Below, one piece after another: positions 42,894-55,300 of a stretch of DNA of 64,000 nucleotides (its first letter is position 1; every line of letters begins with the position of its first letter). The notes under the pieces are model-generated. The model saw only the letters and a program-made list of their open reading frames with translations, ran no database searches and was not told the origin of the DNA. The position numbers were made by a program, and so were the translations under genes. Location of the stretch: NCBI GenBank assembly GCA_032158295.1, contig CM063256.1:13004953-13068952 (forward strand), written 5' to 3'. The DNA comes from Pycnopodia helianthoides (taxonomy: Eukaryota; Echinodermata; Asteroidea; Forcipulatida; Asteriidae).

Positions 42894-43225
42894 AAACCAT
42901 CAAAAGAACAACTTCAAACCGCAAGTCGTATTTTGTTAATGTATTTGTTAAAATGTCTTTGAACACTTAGCCTACGCTTCTGCAACAGTTCAGTCATTTG
43001 TGCCCACCCAGGAGGGTATTTATAGAATTACAGTCGAAAAGGTTTCTCAAAAGTTTAAACAACCTGGACCGTTATAAGTTACATTTGAAGTATTTCCTGA
43101 AGGTTTGATTTTTTGATGGATGTTCTTTTTTCTTGGAACGACTCACAACACAACGTTTACTTGCACTGATAGGGCGCCCCCAAGATAATATGGGACACTA
43201 GTCTTCATTTGAGCCTGCTTGTTAG

Positions 43226-43540
43226 TCCTTATATAGCGCATTTTTACAAAAACGTATCAATGCGCCTTACAAGTAATAGTGCCCTGGTCATTGGGCCACT
43301 AGCCTGTAATCTTTCTCAGCTCCCTGAGAGTAAACGGCCCTGGGCAGCCGTGGCGCCCCGAAGGCTTTTTCAAACGCAATTTTTATATTTTCCCTCGAAG
43401 GTACCCATTTATACCCATGGGTGAAGAGAAGCAGTTACAGTAAAGCAACCTGCTCAAGGACACAGGGGTCACGACCGGGATTCGAACCCACACCCCGATG
43501 ACTCAATCTGATGCTCTAAACCGCTCAGCAATGACACCCT
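43226..43540 (-). mobile_element. SINE family 1, nearly full copy, minus strand
   Basis: Aligns with 857-1209 over its length, including GGTTCGAATCCCGGTCGTGA, GGGTATAAATGGGTACC and AAGGCGCATTGATACG. The head near 43535 is slightly shortened. Confidence 0.85.
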
Positions 43541-43977
43541 ACAATAGGGTTTGGTAATTTGAGTAGATGACTTGAGATGCAATGGTTTCTAAAATCCGGT
43601 CACAGTCACAGTTTGAGCTTGCAAACATGCACACACTATAGAGAATGCTCATCTCACCCAGTAGAACTAAAACAGAACCAAAAACAGCCAAATTCGCAGC
43701 AAGATTTCATATTTAGAAAATGTGTCACGATAAAATTAAACTTTCACATTATCAATTTATATCACAGATGTTAATAAAATATTAAAGACTATAACTAACT
43801 TTCACTATCAATGCCCATTTACTTGAAACTATCACTTTAGAGGAACCGGGGTAGGTTTTTCCTTTTAATTTGCTAGCGTAATGAGTATTAGACTTAAAAA
43901 GTAGCTACAACACATCATGGGCAGAATATGTTTTTTACAAGTTGAGCCAGCCACCATCCACCCTCCCCATCTCTTCT

Positions 43978-44187
<210 letters not shown>

Positions 44188-44214
44188 AAATATCATTTGG
44201 TCCTTCAGTTTTGC

Positions 44215-44345
44215 TCGGTGGTTTCTGTACCTTGCCTTTCACCTCTGTGGACACAGGTTCTCGAATCCCGGACGAGGAACCTTGCGTGTGGATTTGGGTT
44301 TGCAGTCCCTACCTAGGCCCTAATTGCGTGGGTTTTCTCCATTTA
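44215..44345 (+). mobile_element. SINE family 3 fragment
   Basis: CCTTTCACCTCTGTGGACAC, GGTTCTCGAATCCCGGACGAG and GAACCTTGCGTGTGGATTTGG, shared with 18945-19080 and 31390-31540. Confidence 0.6.
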
Positions 44346-44383
44346 TGAAAGACACAATGCCCCGATGCCCTAATGTCTCTATA

Positions 44384-44555
44384 GAGCAAGTTCGGGTGGG
44401 CGACTAGACTTGACTAAACTGTTGCGTAGCTCTCGAATTGACCATAGTCGACCATACTCCAGTGCATGGTTCGATATTGTCAATCTCCCTGTGCTCTATG
44501 GTTTCTGGTTAGTCTAGTCGGTCTAGTCAAGTTTAGTCGCCACCCGAACTTGCTC
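44384..44555. mobile_element. MITE with GAGCAAGTTCGGGTGG inverted ends
   Basis: About 172 bp; arms of about 35 bp (…GACTAGACTTGACTA) with an internal CATACTCCAGTGCATGG. Directly followed by another MITE at 44556. Confidence 0.85.
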
Positions 44556-44720
44556 ATAGATGGATTGCAATACGCGTCATTGACCACCATCCTTGATGAG
44601 TTGTGCACGCGTGAAGAGCTATCATTGGCTGAGAGTCGTGCGTAGCGCGTACACGCGCGAACTTTTCCGTTGTTTTACATCAAAGATGGCGGTCAATGAC
44701 GCGTATTGCAATCCATCTAT
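44556..44720. mobile_element. MITE with ATAGATGGATTGCAATACGC inverted ends
   Basis: Arms of about 45 bp (…GCGTCATTGACCGCCAT) in inverted orientation, 165 bp in all. It shares its left border with the preceding element. Confidence 0.85.
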
Positions 44721-45143
44721 AGTCATCCTCCTATAATAATCTGCACCAAATTCGTTCTTCATTGATTCGCAACAATCCAGTTTATGGTTTCTCAGGGAAT
44801 TATTACCGAATGGTAGGGTGTTCAATAGGTCTTCAAAATGAATATTATTCACGGCTGGGTCTGACCACTGTAATCACTATTAAAATGGCGCTCACTGTTT
44901 CACCTGTCTTTCTTCCTCCTTTGTGTGTGAATTCGATAAACGTTTGGTATTCTAATTTTGAGAAACAGTTCATGCATGAATCATTTCTGAAATTCAAATG
45001 TTTTTGGTGACATTTTTTCCAACCTAAATTATTTCGAAGGGAACCCTTGCTTTAAGACTGCAGCACGTGCTTCTCACCAAGTAAGTTTAGAATAGTATTG
45101 TATTTTTCAGTGGAGTATTTACTACTCTATAAATAAACTACCT

Positions 45144-45526
45144 TTAAAGGCAATTTTGTAATTATTCAAAAAATTGTAATTATTCAAAAAAATTGTTATC
45201 ACAAAAACTTACCTAGTAACAAGCAATGGAGAGCTGTTGATAGTATAAAACATTGTGAGAAACGGCTCCCTCTGAAGTAATGTAGTTTTTGAGAAAGAGG
45301 TAATTTCTCACTTAAATAATAAAAGACTTCAGCGAAGCCTTTTACTATGCACCTGAAAGCACACAAATTTGTGCAACGAGGGTGTTTTTTCTTTCATTAT
45401 TTTCTTGCATCTGCGATGACAAATTGTGTTCAAATTTTTACAGATTTGCAATTTATGCATATGATGGGATACACCAAGTGGGAATACTGGTTTTTGACAA
45501 TTACCAAAGTTGTCCAGTGCCTTTAA
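45144..45526. mobile_element. MITE family 1, copy 2
   Basis: Matches 3442-3826 with a short local duplication near the left end (AATTGTAATTATTCAAAAAA). Confidence 0.85.
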
Positions 45527-46441
45527 ACTATGCCAAACTGTTGTTGTTTTACAAATTTTGAACAACATTTACGCATGACTGACAGGGGTTAACATTTTGA
45601 TAATAAAACTCATAACGTCAATCTTTTGAAAGCTATCATTATTGATTAACGTACTTCGTACATGTTTTGTTTGCCGCACTTAGCAGGGGTTTTTGCTGCC
45701 GATCGTGCTAAGTGATACTCGTTTTGTTCTAAATTCGTCTCTCGCCTTTACGACTTCAAACCCATGAGTGATGGCTGTCAACTCTTATAAGTCATGTCAC
45801 TTGTTATTTCTTTCAATTTTTTCTCTCCAATTGAGTGCCATGCCCTGGGGGAGTCAAAGTCCCAGATATTGAAGACTGGACCGTTCCAAATATACTAGGG
45901 GGGATGTCCCAGTGTTTCTGAGTTTGTTTTGGGAGGCTAACACAAATGTGACCACTCTTATACTTCGTGCACAAAATGTGTACAGACATGCATAGACCCA
46001 TCAAGATCTAACCCTCTGATATAGTGGAGCCGTCTGTTCTTTGTAGCAAGCTTTCAGATGTCGTGCTGGCAGCATGTGGCTAGGTTCTGAGGTTTCCAAC
46101 ACCCTTCCCAGCCAGTCAAACTTTTCGGCTCTTAGGGGTGCACATAACTAAAGGAACCTTCCCGCATTTTTGTAATCCCTGTGAACAAAACACGATTGCT
46201 AGCTTGATGATGAAGAACGGCTTTCCAATGAAGGGGTCATGAAGCAATCGTAACAGTTACTGCATGATCTAAAGTTGATCTAAATGACGTTACAAAACTA
46301 CAAAACAAATGACGTATCCAAACTGCTGTATTAATGATTCGTAGGGACATATACCGAATTTGACATGTTCAAAGTTTGAGAAAAGAATTGTGCATTATTG
46401 CATGGTCCTGTATGGATAAAGGCACTTAGACAGATCAAGTT

Positions 46442-47337
46442 TTACTCGAATAAGAAGGGGACACCATTGTTCCAAAACAAACAAAACTGTTTCCATTATT
46501 TTTTATAGACCGAAGCGACCGTCAGCTTCAGCTGCCACGCAGTGCACGCGACCAGAAGAGCGGGCATCTCACAGGCAGTAAACTTGATGCTGCTGCACGA
46601 CTATCTCCCCATTTACCTCCATATCTACCACCATTCTCACACATTGATCAGTAATACGACCTGGTTCTCTATCGTCCCAGTTCTTGAAGGTTGGATCTCC
46701 TCTAATGCCCACACAACCAAAGACTCGTCATTATCAAAATCTTGACAGCCAATCCACACTTCCAAGTCGCTCTCCAAATTTCATAGAGCTGCTTAAACAC
46801 GAAAAGTAGCTAAGCACAACAAATTTATGCTTACCAGAAAAAGAACAACCAGCCAAACTACCATGTCACATGAACAATTTGTGACTGGTACCTGCTCATT
46901 TCTGCTTAGCAGACAATTGTTAAGCAACATTTCTGCTTAAGCAGCTCTATGAAATTGGGCCCTGGTTCCGTATCGTCCCAGCTCTTGAAGGTTGGATCTC
47001 CTCTAATGCCCACACATACCAAAGACTCGTCATTTTTCAAAATCTTGACAGTCAATCCACACTTCCAAGTCGCTCTCCAAATTGACGTTTCCATCTTCTG
47101 CAATCCGTGTTTTCATTTCACGCCAAATGGAATCCTGTTCGTCCTGTGTGTCAGGAACCATCATGTCGGCCTCTATAGCTCGGCACAACTCTCATCAGCG
47201 TCAAACCAATTCACCCTCTCAGACACAAGATGTAGCAGGAATCCTGCCTAGGTCAACCAGCCGAGAGGACACATAGTTCCAAAGGCACCGACGTAAACAA
47301 AGAAACCAATGAAGAAAATGTTCGCGTGAGAAAACAT
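46442..47337 (-). pseudogene. C-type lectin pseudogene with MITE and duplicated segment
   Basis: Inverted relative of the lectin at 40001-40784. The signal MFSHANIFFIGFFVYVGAFG and CPLGWLT are followed by a frameshift (one extra C at TTGACC). Other frames carry DESLVCVGIRGDPTFKSWD and FTACEMPALLVACTAW. A 120-bp lectin segment occurs twice, at about 46660-46780 and 46965-47085, on both sides of the MITE. It ends in the same FLFE-stop as the plus-strand copy. Confidence 0.8.
46776..46962. mobile_element. MITE family 11, second copy in a lectin
   Basis: Same element as at 40383-40567, at the matching place in the lectin domain, so the insertion predates the duplication of the two lectins or was copied by conversion. 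Confidence 0.82.
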
Positions 47338-47339
47338 TT

Positions 47340-49280
47340 TAGCATGTCGATCAAAAAAAAAACAAGAAAAACACAGTATTCTCAATATTAGCTTATTGCA
47401 TCAAGTTTGAAACAACTAAGGGTGTTTTAAGCATACTGTATAGTATGGCAGAAAAGAACTGGTCTTTACACTCGTTCACTTCCAACTATGACATGCAAAG
47501 TTCGTTTGCCATGATATTACAAATGTCTATTGTAGTGTTGAACTAGATAACGGTCTGTTGCTATGATACGAACGCGTCACTCACTGTATTCCCATGATAC
47601 TAATTAGTTAATCAGTTTGCGTTATGCTTCAGTGTCTGTAATTTGTACGGTCACACCACAATGAGATCTCCACCACCATCTAATTAGTTATTTTGTTGTT
47701 ATTAATAAATGATACAGTACACGTTTCAACTTTTCTTCTTCTCAGTATGCCGCCGTTAAATGATTCATAGTTCCCAGCGTGGAAACGAAATAATTCAGCT
47801 GGTACGGAGTCCTTTATATGTCAGTTGAATTTATGGGATATTAAGCCTACTAATTTAGTGTTACCTTTTCCGAGTTCTCCTACAACTACTTGGATTGTAT
47901 TTCACTGAATTTCCTAAAAAGAGCAAAGCAAATAGTGCAAGGCCCAGCAGAGCGAATTGCTGCCCTTTTGGTTGCCAATAATGCATCTTATCTTAATTTA
48001 TAACAAAATGTATTGTTTTTTCTTTGTAACTTAAGACTTATACAGAATTCCGTCATCAGCGCTTATCTTCTCACTCTACTTGAAACTAATGGAACTTTAA
48101 ATTAATTATTAAGAAAACGATATGTACTGACAAGAAAACACGACAACATCAGAACAACAGCATCTTGTAAAAAGTTGGGAAGGTATAAGTGCATTCTGCA
48201 CTACCAGCCAGGCTCCTAGTGGATGCTACCCATGCCTAAATCTTTACGGACTTGAGGGGGGGGGGGGGGACACACCATGTTTCAGCCTCAAGAGCAGGTG
48301 GCAACGCGTCCCTGGGGACAGTTGATTTGGGTATAGACAGCCCAAATCAGTTAAGTTAAGCCCTCACCTTAAGTGGCCGTCCGGCCTTGTGAGTTAAACG
48401 ATATCCCATAAAAAAAAGCAGCAGCATCAGTAGAAGCAGCAACAAACAACAGCAACAACTACAACAACATGGAACTTGAGGTTGGTCGGTGCGCAGCGAT
48501 CAATACGGAAGGTTGTGGTACAACATGCAACCTCGTGTAACCATATGCACTCATTTTCTTTGGTCACTTCTCTTGAAATTGTGGCTTTTGCTACATGGAA
48601 ATTCCGTCAGTGTGGTTCTGTCATAGTGTGCAAACTGCAATATCGAAACGTCGAGGTTTTAACCAACCGGTCTTTCTCTGTACCATCACAGTTAACTCAT
48701 ATAGTGAGTTGTATGTACGAATATGTCTCCGCAAACCTCACAGTATTAATTAACTCATGGTCGGTTGTCACGGAATTAGCCCGACCAACTAGACGAAAGT
48801 TAACTCTTTTTTTTGTCCGGCTACTATTCGTTTTCGTTTGAAAACTAAACAAAATTTGACCAACTCTCTAAAACACAAGTAGGTGTTCATTTGCTAGTTT
48901 AATTTGTTTTTTATCAAGCATTAAAATTGAAATGATTATACCTCTGATACAAAACTTATTATTATGACCTTTGAAATGATTGTCCGAGTTCGATATCGGA
49001 ATGAGTTACGCATAAAAGTAAAATAGAAACGATATCTCAAACGAGACCCCCATCAACAAAATGACAACAAAAATGACAGCTGGTCAATCAGCTACATAGA
49101 AATTTATGCCTATCATGTTTATGAAAAAAAATTGCTTCGTCATGTCACGTGCACAGCAGGCCGATAGCAAGATGCTTTGCACTTCCTTGTTCAAAAGAGA
49201 CAACACGTGGTTTGATATCGCACTTTGAATAAAAACGCCCAGTTGTTACAGAAGGATACTACTTTAGACGCGCGTTCCTG
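47340..49280. other. Intergenic interval between the lectin cluster and the ENDOU-type gene
   Basis: SINE family 2 copy at 48168-48415, then a 121-codon plus-strand ORF (48476-48841) without a recognisable domain. A promoter for the gene at 49289 should lie in the last few hundred bases; only an AATAAAAA stretch near 49228 is seen. Confidence 0.5.
48168..48415 (+). mobile_element. SINE family 2, truncated copy
   Basis: Matches 31788-32028, with a run of G inserted after CTTGAGG and the same CTTGTGAGTTAAACGATATCC end. Confidence 0.8.
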
Positions 49281-49288
49281 CCCGATCG

Positions 49289-49352
49289 ATGCTTCACGCG
49301 TTCAAGATGACGGTGCTCTGTTACATTCTGGTCGCCGCTGTAGCAATTAAAA
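49289..49352 (+). CDS. ENDOU-type gene exon 1: signal peptide
   Basis: MLHAFKMTVLCYILVAAVAIK, donor GTGAGT, phase 1. The inner ATG at 49307 would also leave a full signal peptide. Confidence 0.8.
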
Positions 49353-52300
49353 GTGAGTATATTTTTTGCTGTATGTATGAACAAAGTGTGTAAAAATTTG
49401 TATTAATATTATTTCTTTTTATACACTGGTATATCACAGTCTACCACAAAGCAACACACCTTCCAGGTTATCATTAGGTGCAGAATTTCTTCAGAGTGTG
49501 TTCAGCCGATATCGTGTGGAAACACCGCGCGTGGCTTGTGTACTGTAGACATTTTGTGGACTCGAGCCAGTTGGGCAGAAGAGTACAGATAGTAGTATAG
49601 GATGAAACAGGAGCAAGCCCCATGTCTACCTCTATTGTCGTGTTTTTGTCGTGTTCAGCGAGTGAGTAGCCCATTATTTTGAGCACACAGGTAGTCGCCG
49701 ATATAATGCCAAGCCCGACACCACCGATACACCATACAAGTAGGCAGTTGAACCCCCCCTAAAAAAAATAACAATAAATAAATAAATAAAAATAAAACGT
49801 TTATATCAACGACACGCAGGCTTTGATCTCATCATGATGGTAACCAATCTTGCCCTATCAAATATTAGTCACCCAACCCCGAAAATAGTTATTTTGGTAA
49901 AAGTCGCATCTTAAGCTTTTGTTGTCACTCTTTGTTGAGCCCACACTCTAAAAACTTCCGGGTTATAATTTATACCCAGATCCGGGTCCCAATCAGCCCA
50001 ACCCATTTCCGGATCAGTAAGACCCATTTCTGGGTCAGTGAGACCCATTTCCGGGTCAGTGAGACCCATTTCCGGGTCAGTGAGACCCATTTCTGGGTCA
50101 GTGAGACCCATTTCTGGGTCAGAGAGACCCATTTCTGGGTCAGTATGACCCGAAATTTGTGTCAACTTGATCTAGATTACGGACAAGCCATGTTTAAGTC
50201 TAGTTTTTAACCACTCTCCGGGTCAACCTAAACTTGACAATGGGGTAAAAGCCCGGAATCTGGGTCATTTTTTGACCCGGGTCTTTTAGAACGCACGTTG
50301 ATCTGTTCACGTACACACATTACTGGTATCAGGGAGGTTTAGCTGCACGTTACGCGAGCAAAAACGTTAACGTGAACGTCAGAAAATTGTGTCGTTTCTA
50401 GGTGACATCACCACTTTGGGCTTATTTCATGCTCACGTATGACGTCTGCACGTACCTACCCTTACGTGAGAAGTGGTAACTTCACGTATGCTTCAAACGT
50501 GAGATTTTTACAACAAAATTTTCTGACGTTCACGTTCACGTTTTTGCTCGCGTATGGTGCAGCTAAACCTCCCTATCATAAACAAACCATATGTACATGT
50601 ACTGGTTGCAGCACTCTGTAATTAAAAGAGGAAAAAAATCATAACGATACTAATGAATCAGACAGGATGTCGTGACTAAATATGAGTCAATCCAACTTCG
50701 GGAAAAACAGTCTGTGTGCCGAGACAGGAGTATGCATGTACTATACACAACCACACCTATAGGCCTATCATACTTCCTCGAATTTGGGACGACTTTGTTT
50801 TACTCATAATCCCCATGATAATATGAATTTGTGCACTGGCATTAATCAGTAGTCGCCAAAAAGTGTGAGTTCGCAAAGAGAAAGCAAAAACCGAAACAAC
50901 TTTCTTGAACACCGCACGGACTGTTCCACGCCGTGTTAATGGACGCCGGCGCCCCGTCACCGTGTCGACCTGCGATAGTCAAAGCGTCAATAGCGTCTTC
51001 CGTACTGGCCATTACGTTGGTGATCTCGCTTGCAATTTTGTACTTCTCCGGTGTATTTCCTAATCGAGCTGCTGCTAGCGCAAGTCCTGTCAATATCCAT
51101 AAAGGTAATGCTATAAAAGGCCTCTGGAAAAAAAAAGTTATTTGGAGCTAAACAACCAAGGGCAAAATTGATTAAGTTGACCGTTTGAAATTCCTGTCAT
51201 TAACGTATTAACATAATTTGTAAGTGTATTGTAAAGTTTGTTTGTTTGTAACTATAGTGTTGATAAATGGTTACCAACAGCAACAAAAGTCACAACCCAA
51301 TTGATTGAAAGGTCGGTTCTAACTTCTGATTTTCTTGCATCTGCGTTCTGTTGTAGGCGCAACTGCAGCCGCTGGTTGTCTCGGACGATGTGGCGATAAG
51401 GAGAACAGTGCGTACAGCTGCCAGTGTAATACTGCCTGCCTGAAATTCAACGACTGTTGCAACGACTTTGATCAGTACTGCGTAAAGGGTAAAGTGATGT
51501 CGATTCTGAGGATTCTTCGTTTTCCCTTTTCCCATTCTTCACATTTCGATTATTTTAAAAATCATTTAGGCCCATATAAATAACTTTATATAAAATCTAC
51601 CATCGCAACGTGTGCCCTGAAAAGGGCTTAATCCAGGCACACATAATTAGGTACGGTATACTTTTTTTGTCCCAGTAACACTTCGCAATAAATCTAATTG
51701 CCTGACCGAAAATGGTCCTACTGTTTTTGTTGCTGGAGTTACCCCAACGACATGTTTTCCCACTCCCATACATAATTTAAGCATCATGTAATAACTTATG
51801 TATGACAGAAAACCGATCAAACTGTGTAACGCTCACTTTTCTAGACATACAATTTTGCATAATTTAAATTGCTTACGCCCTTTCTCTGGTACCACTTTTG
51901 ATACGTATTTCGTTCGGGCACACGACGTCCATCGTCCACAAGTTAATTTTCTGCCTAATTGGCCTCCATCTTCTGTTTAGGTTTAATAACCGTTGCTTTT
52001 CATTGCAACTCTATAGTGTACTATTATATTGCTTATTTGTCCCACTCTTGTACATTCACTTGCAACTGTTGAGTCCCCAATGGTTAAAGGCCCTGTACAC
52101 TATTGGTAAGATCGAAAAACACAATGTTCACAGATTCACACATAACTTACATGATTTATAGTAAGTGATGGTAGAAAGGGTTCCTTAAAATATTTCTGCC
52201 TAAAATGCTATCGTTTCTGAGAAACGAGTAAAACAATAGTAATTATCGCGCGCGATAATTTGAAAAAACAGAAAACACATAAGATCTCTTTTCACTATTT

Positions 52301-55300
52301 TCTCGTGACCTCGATGACCAATTGAGCCCAAACTTTCACAGGTTTGTTTGTTCATGCATATGTTTAATCACACAAAATGTGGACACTGATTTTGAGCTGT
52401 TACCAAAAGTGTACAATACCTTTAATTCTCCCTAATGGTCATTTTCGGGGGCCACATAGTAAACTACCAAAAAGACAATATTACAGTGTTATGGTACTCT
52501 CGTTGCCTCGGCATGGTTTGACATTTTTGTGTTCCTTCAAAACACACAGTGTGTTTACCTGTTGTACGCTTTCTCTCAATTTAGGAACCTGCCTCAACCG
52601 TTGTGATGATACCGACATCCGCTATCCGTGTAATTGCGATTCTATGTGTGGGTCGTACCCGCTCGCGGGGTGCTGTTCAGACTACGATGCCCAGTGCAAT
52701 ATTTTGGTGACCACCACGGCACCAGGTGGGTTTACTAGAATTATTTTTAACCATGCGCTGCCTTTAATTGTTAATTTGTCTTTGGATGCCCTAACAGGAC
52801 AGCAGCGTGCAGTACGTTGGGAAAACGTGTATACCACCTTTAAAATAATGAGTTCATTATTTATTTTTTTTTTCAAAGCTAATGACCTTTCACAATGCTG
52901 TATAGATAGTTTGGCATACAACAGTTTTAACACTTTTTTGTTCTCTTGCTCATATTTTCACATTGCAAAACCGCGATTTTAGTTGGTCACTGCCCTATAT
53001 AAAAAAATGTTTTATAACTGGGGATTCGGAGTCCATGTGGGTCATACAGCCGGGTCATGGGCCATGCCAATCGGGTCTGTCTGAGGATAAAACTTACTAT
53101 ATAGGTTGCAGACATGTAGGCCATCTGAGGGTTAAAGCGTGTAAGGGGCAAGTGTTGCCAGTGCTCCAGTCCACTTTTAAAATGCGTATTGATTGGTGCT
53201 ATTAATAATAATACTGATAATTGGCTCTTATTTAGCGCAATTCCAAAGCGTGATCATTGCGCTTCGAACATTACTACCCTGTGTCACTGGGCCATTTATT
53301 TCATTCCTTAAAATATCTCAGTTCCCTTTGGGAGTATACAGCCTGTGCTGCCAAGTAAGTATAATCAATCGCAAAAACCATCTCTGCCCTCACAGGTATC
53401 CATTTACCCCTGGGTTATGAGAAACAATAGTAGTTGTGTGACTAACAAAATTGAGATATCTAATAACCAACATGAGCATTATAGACGATGTGACCTGTGA
53501 CATCACATGTTTACAAAAGAGCCACAGAGCCTGGACTTCCTGCAGGCACGATTTGTACGCAGCTCAATGGAAGAAGGCATAAAATCTTATATTTTATGGA
53601 GATTGCACTGTCTAATTCTTATCAACTTTTGATATGATGAAAGGGGGCACATCTCAAAACTTGTCCAGCTTTTACTTTCATAACTCTTGGTTTTATGTGG
53701 AAATTATGACACAAAATGTCAACTTTCCCATAGGACCAGTGTAGTATCTTGCCTGCCAGAATAACTCAAAGAATGTACAAGGTCACACTTATTGTAAACA
53801 AAGTTCACATGGTCTATACAAACTAACTTGAGCCGGCTGGTTTAATTGACTTCACAGCAAACTGTAAACACTGGTTGAATTTGTTTTCTTCATTGCATCT
53901 GATTGAGTAGTTGTTGGTATAAAAGCCTTATCTTTCTTATCTAGCTAGTCATATGCGAACACGGCTACCCACCATTTATTAGCAAAACTAGATTATATAT
54001 AGTTAAACATCACGGAATAATTTTAGGTAATGTATAGCTACGATAAACAATGGGCCTACATAATTCCAAGTGATAATAAAATTAACATCGAAGTTTGGAA
54101 ACACGACTCGGAAACAAGTAAATAATTTAGTCCCATCTTTTGGGAATATATCGTAATTGATGAGTTCTGTATAACTGTCACACACTTGCATTTGCTTGTT
54201 CATGAAAGCCGGGAAACCCCTCCGCCCCAGTCTTCACTGAAGACAGACTGTTCATGCAGCCAGAAACGTCGACTACTCGTCATAACCCCCAAACCCAAAA
54301 TCTCTTTCAACTGATCAGGGTTTTTTGGTACACTTCAAACCATATGTTTTTTTTTGTAATGGATATGCAATCGTTGTAAGACTTTAAACTATTTTTTTTT
54401 TCCTATTACAATACAGGTTCTTGTGTAGGACGATGTGGTCAGACGCCCGACTCGACTCAACCGTGCCAATGTAACTCCAAATGTTCTAAATTCGGGGACT
54501 GTTGCAGCGACTATGCAAGTCTATGTAATGGCAATGATAACAAATAATTTAATTTCAGTCATTTCATTACCCCCAAAATAGACAAATCTCAATTTATTTA
54601 AAATTCACTCTAAAATTATCAGCTAATTTGTAGTATATTAAGTCTGCAAAGGTGAAGTGGAAAGGTTCTCAGTGTTAGTTTTTGTTGTTGTTCATCCCTG
54701 GTCAGGTGGTAACCCAGCCCCTCCGCCGACATCTGCCCCTGTGATCCCTGCCGACATATCGGCGTTTGCTACCGCCATGTGGGCCGATGACACCAACCGT
54801 CTAAGCATTGGTAGCGATCTTGTGATGAACACCGGCAACTACATCAGTAACTCATACTTGGAAAAAGATGTCTCCTCAAACAGGTTTATATGGGCCTACT
54901 TGACTATGACCTCCCCCAGCTCTACCCACTCCAACAAGACGTCAAGACCCACGACATCACACAATATAGACCTTTGCATTGTTGATCACCAAACCGCGCT
55001 GGTTGGCATGGAAGGCCGAATGTTAGCAGAACACTCAATCGTGTTAACAGATGTTTCAACAAAATTCAACATTTTCTGCAAACTTTTAATTAAGTAAAGT
55101 ACCTTTCATGAATAGCTGCTTTGTTTCCAACAAATTCAACACTATTTTTTGAATGTTTGTGTAACATTGTTAAAAACTGTGGCTATCTGTTTTTGTTTTG
55201 CATTTATGGCTTTCCATAGTTTTCCGACCTCGGTTGGCAAAAACTCGGGCTGTGACGTTGCAATAGAAAGGTCTATAGACGCACTTTTATATAGGTCACA

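Noticed and set aside
48476..48841. 121-codon ORF upstream of the ENDOU-type gene
   Set aside because: No recognisable domain or signal, starts right after a SINE, no splice or promoter support.
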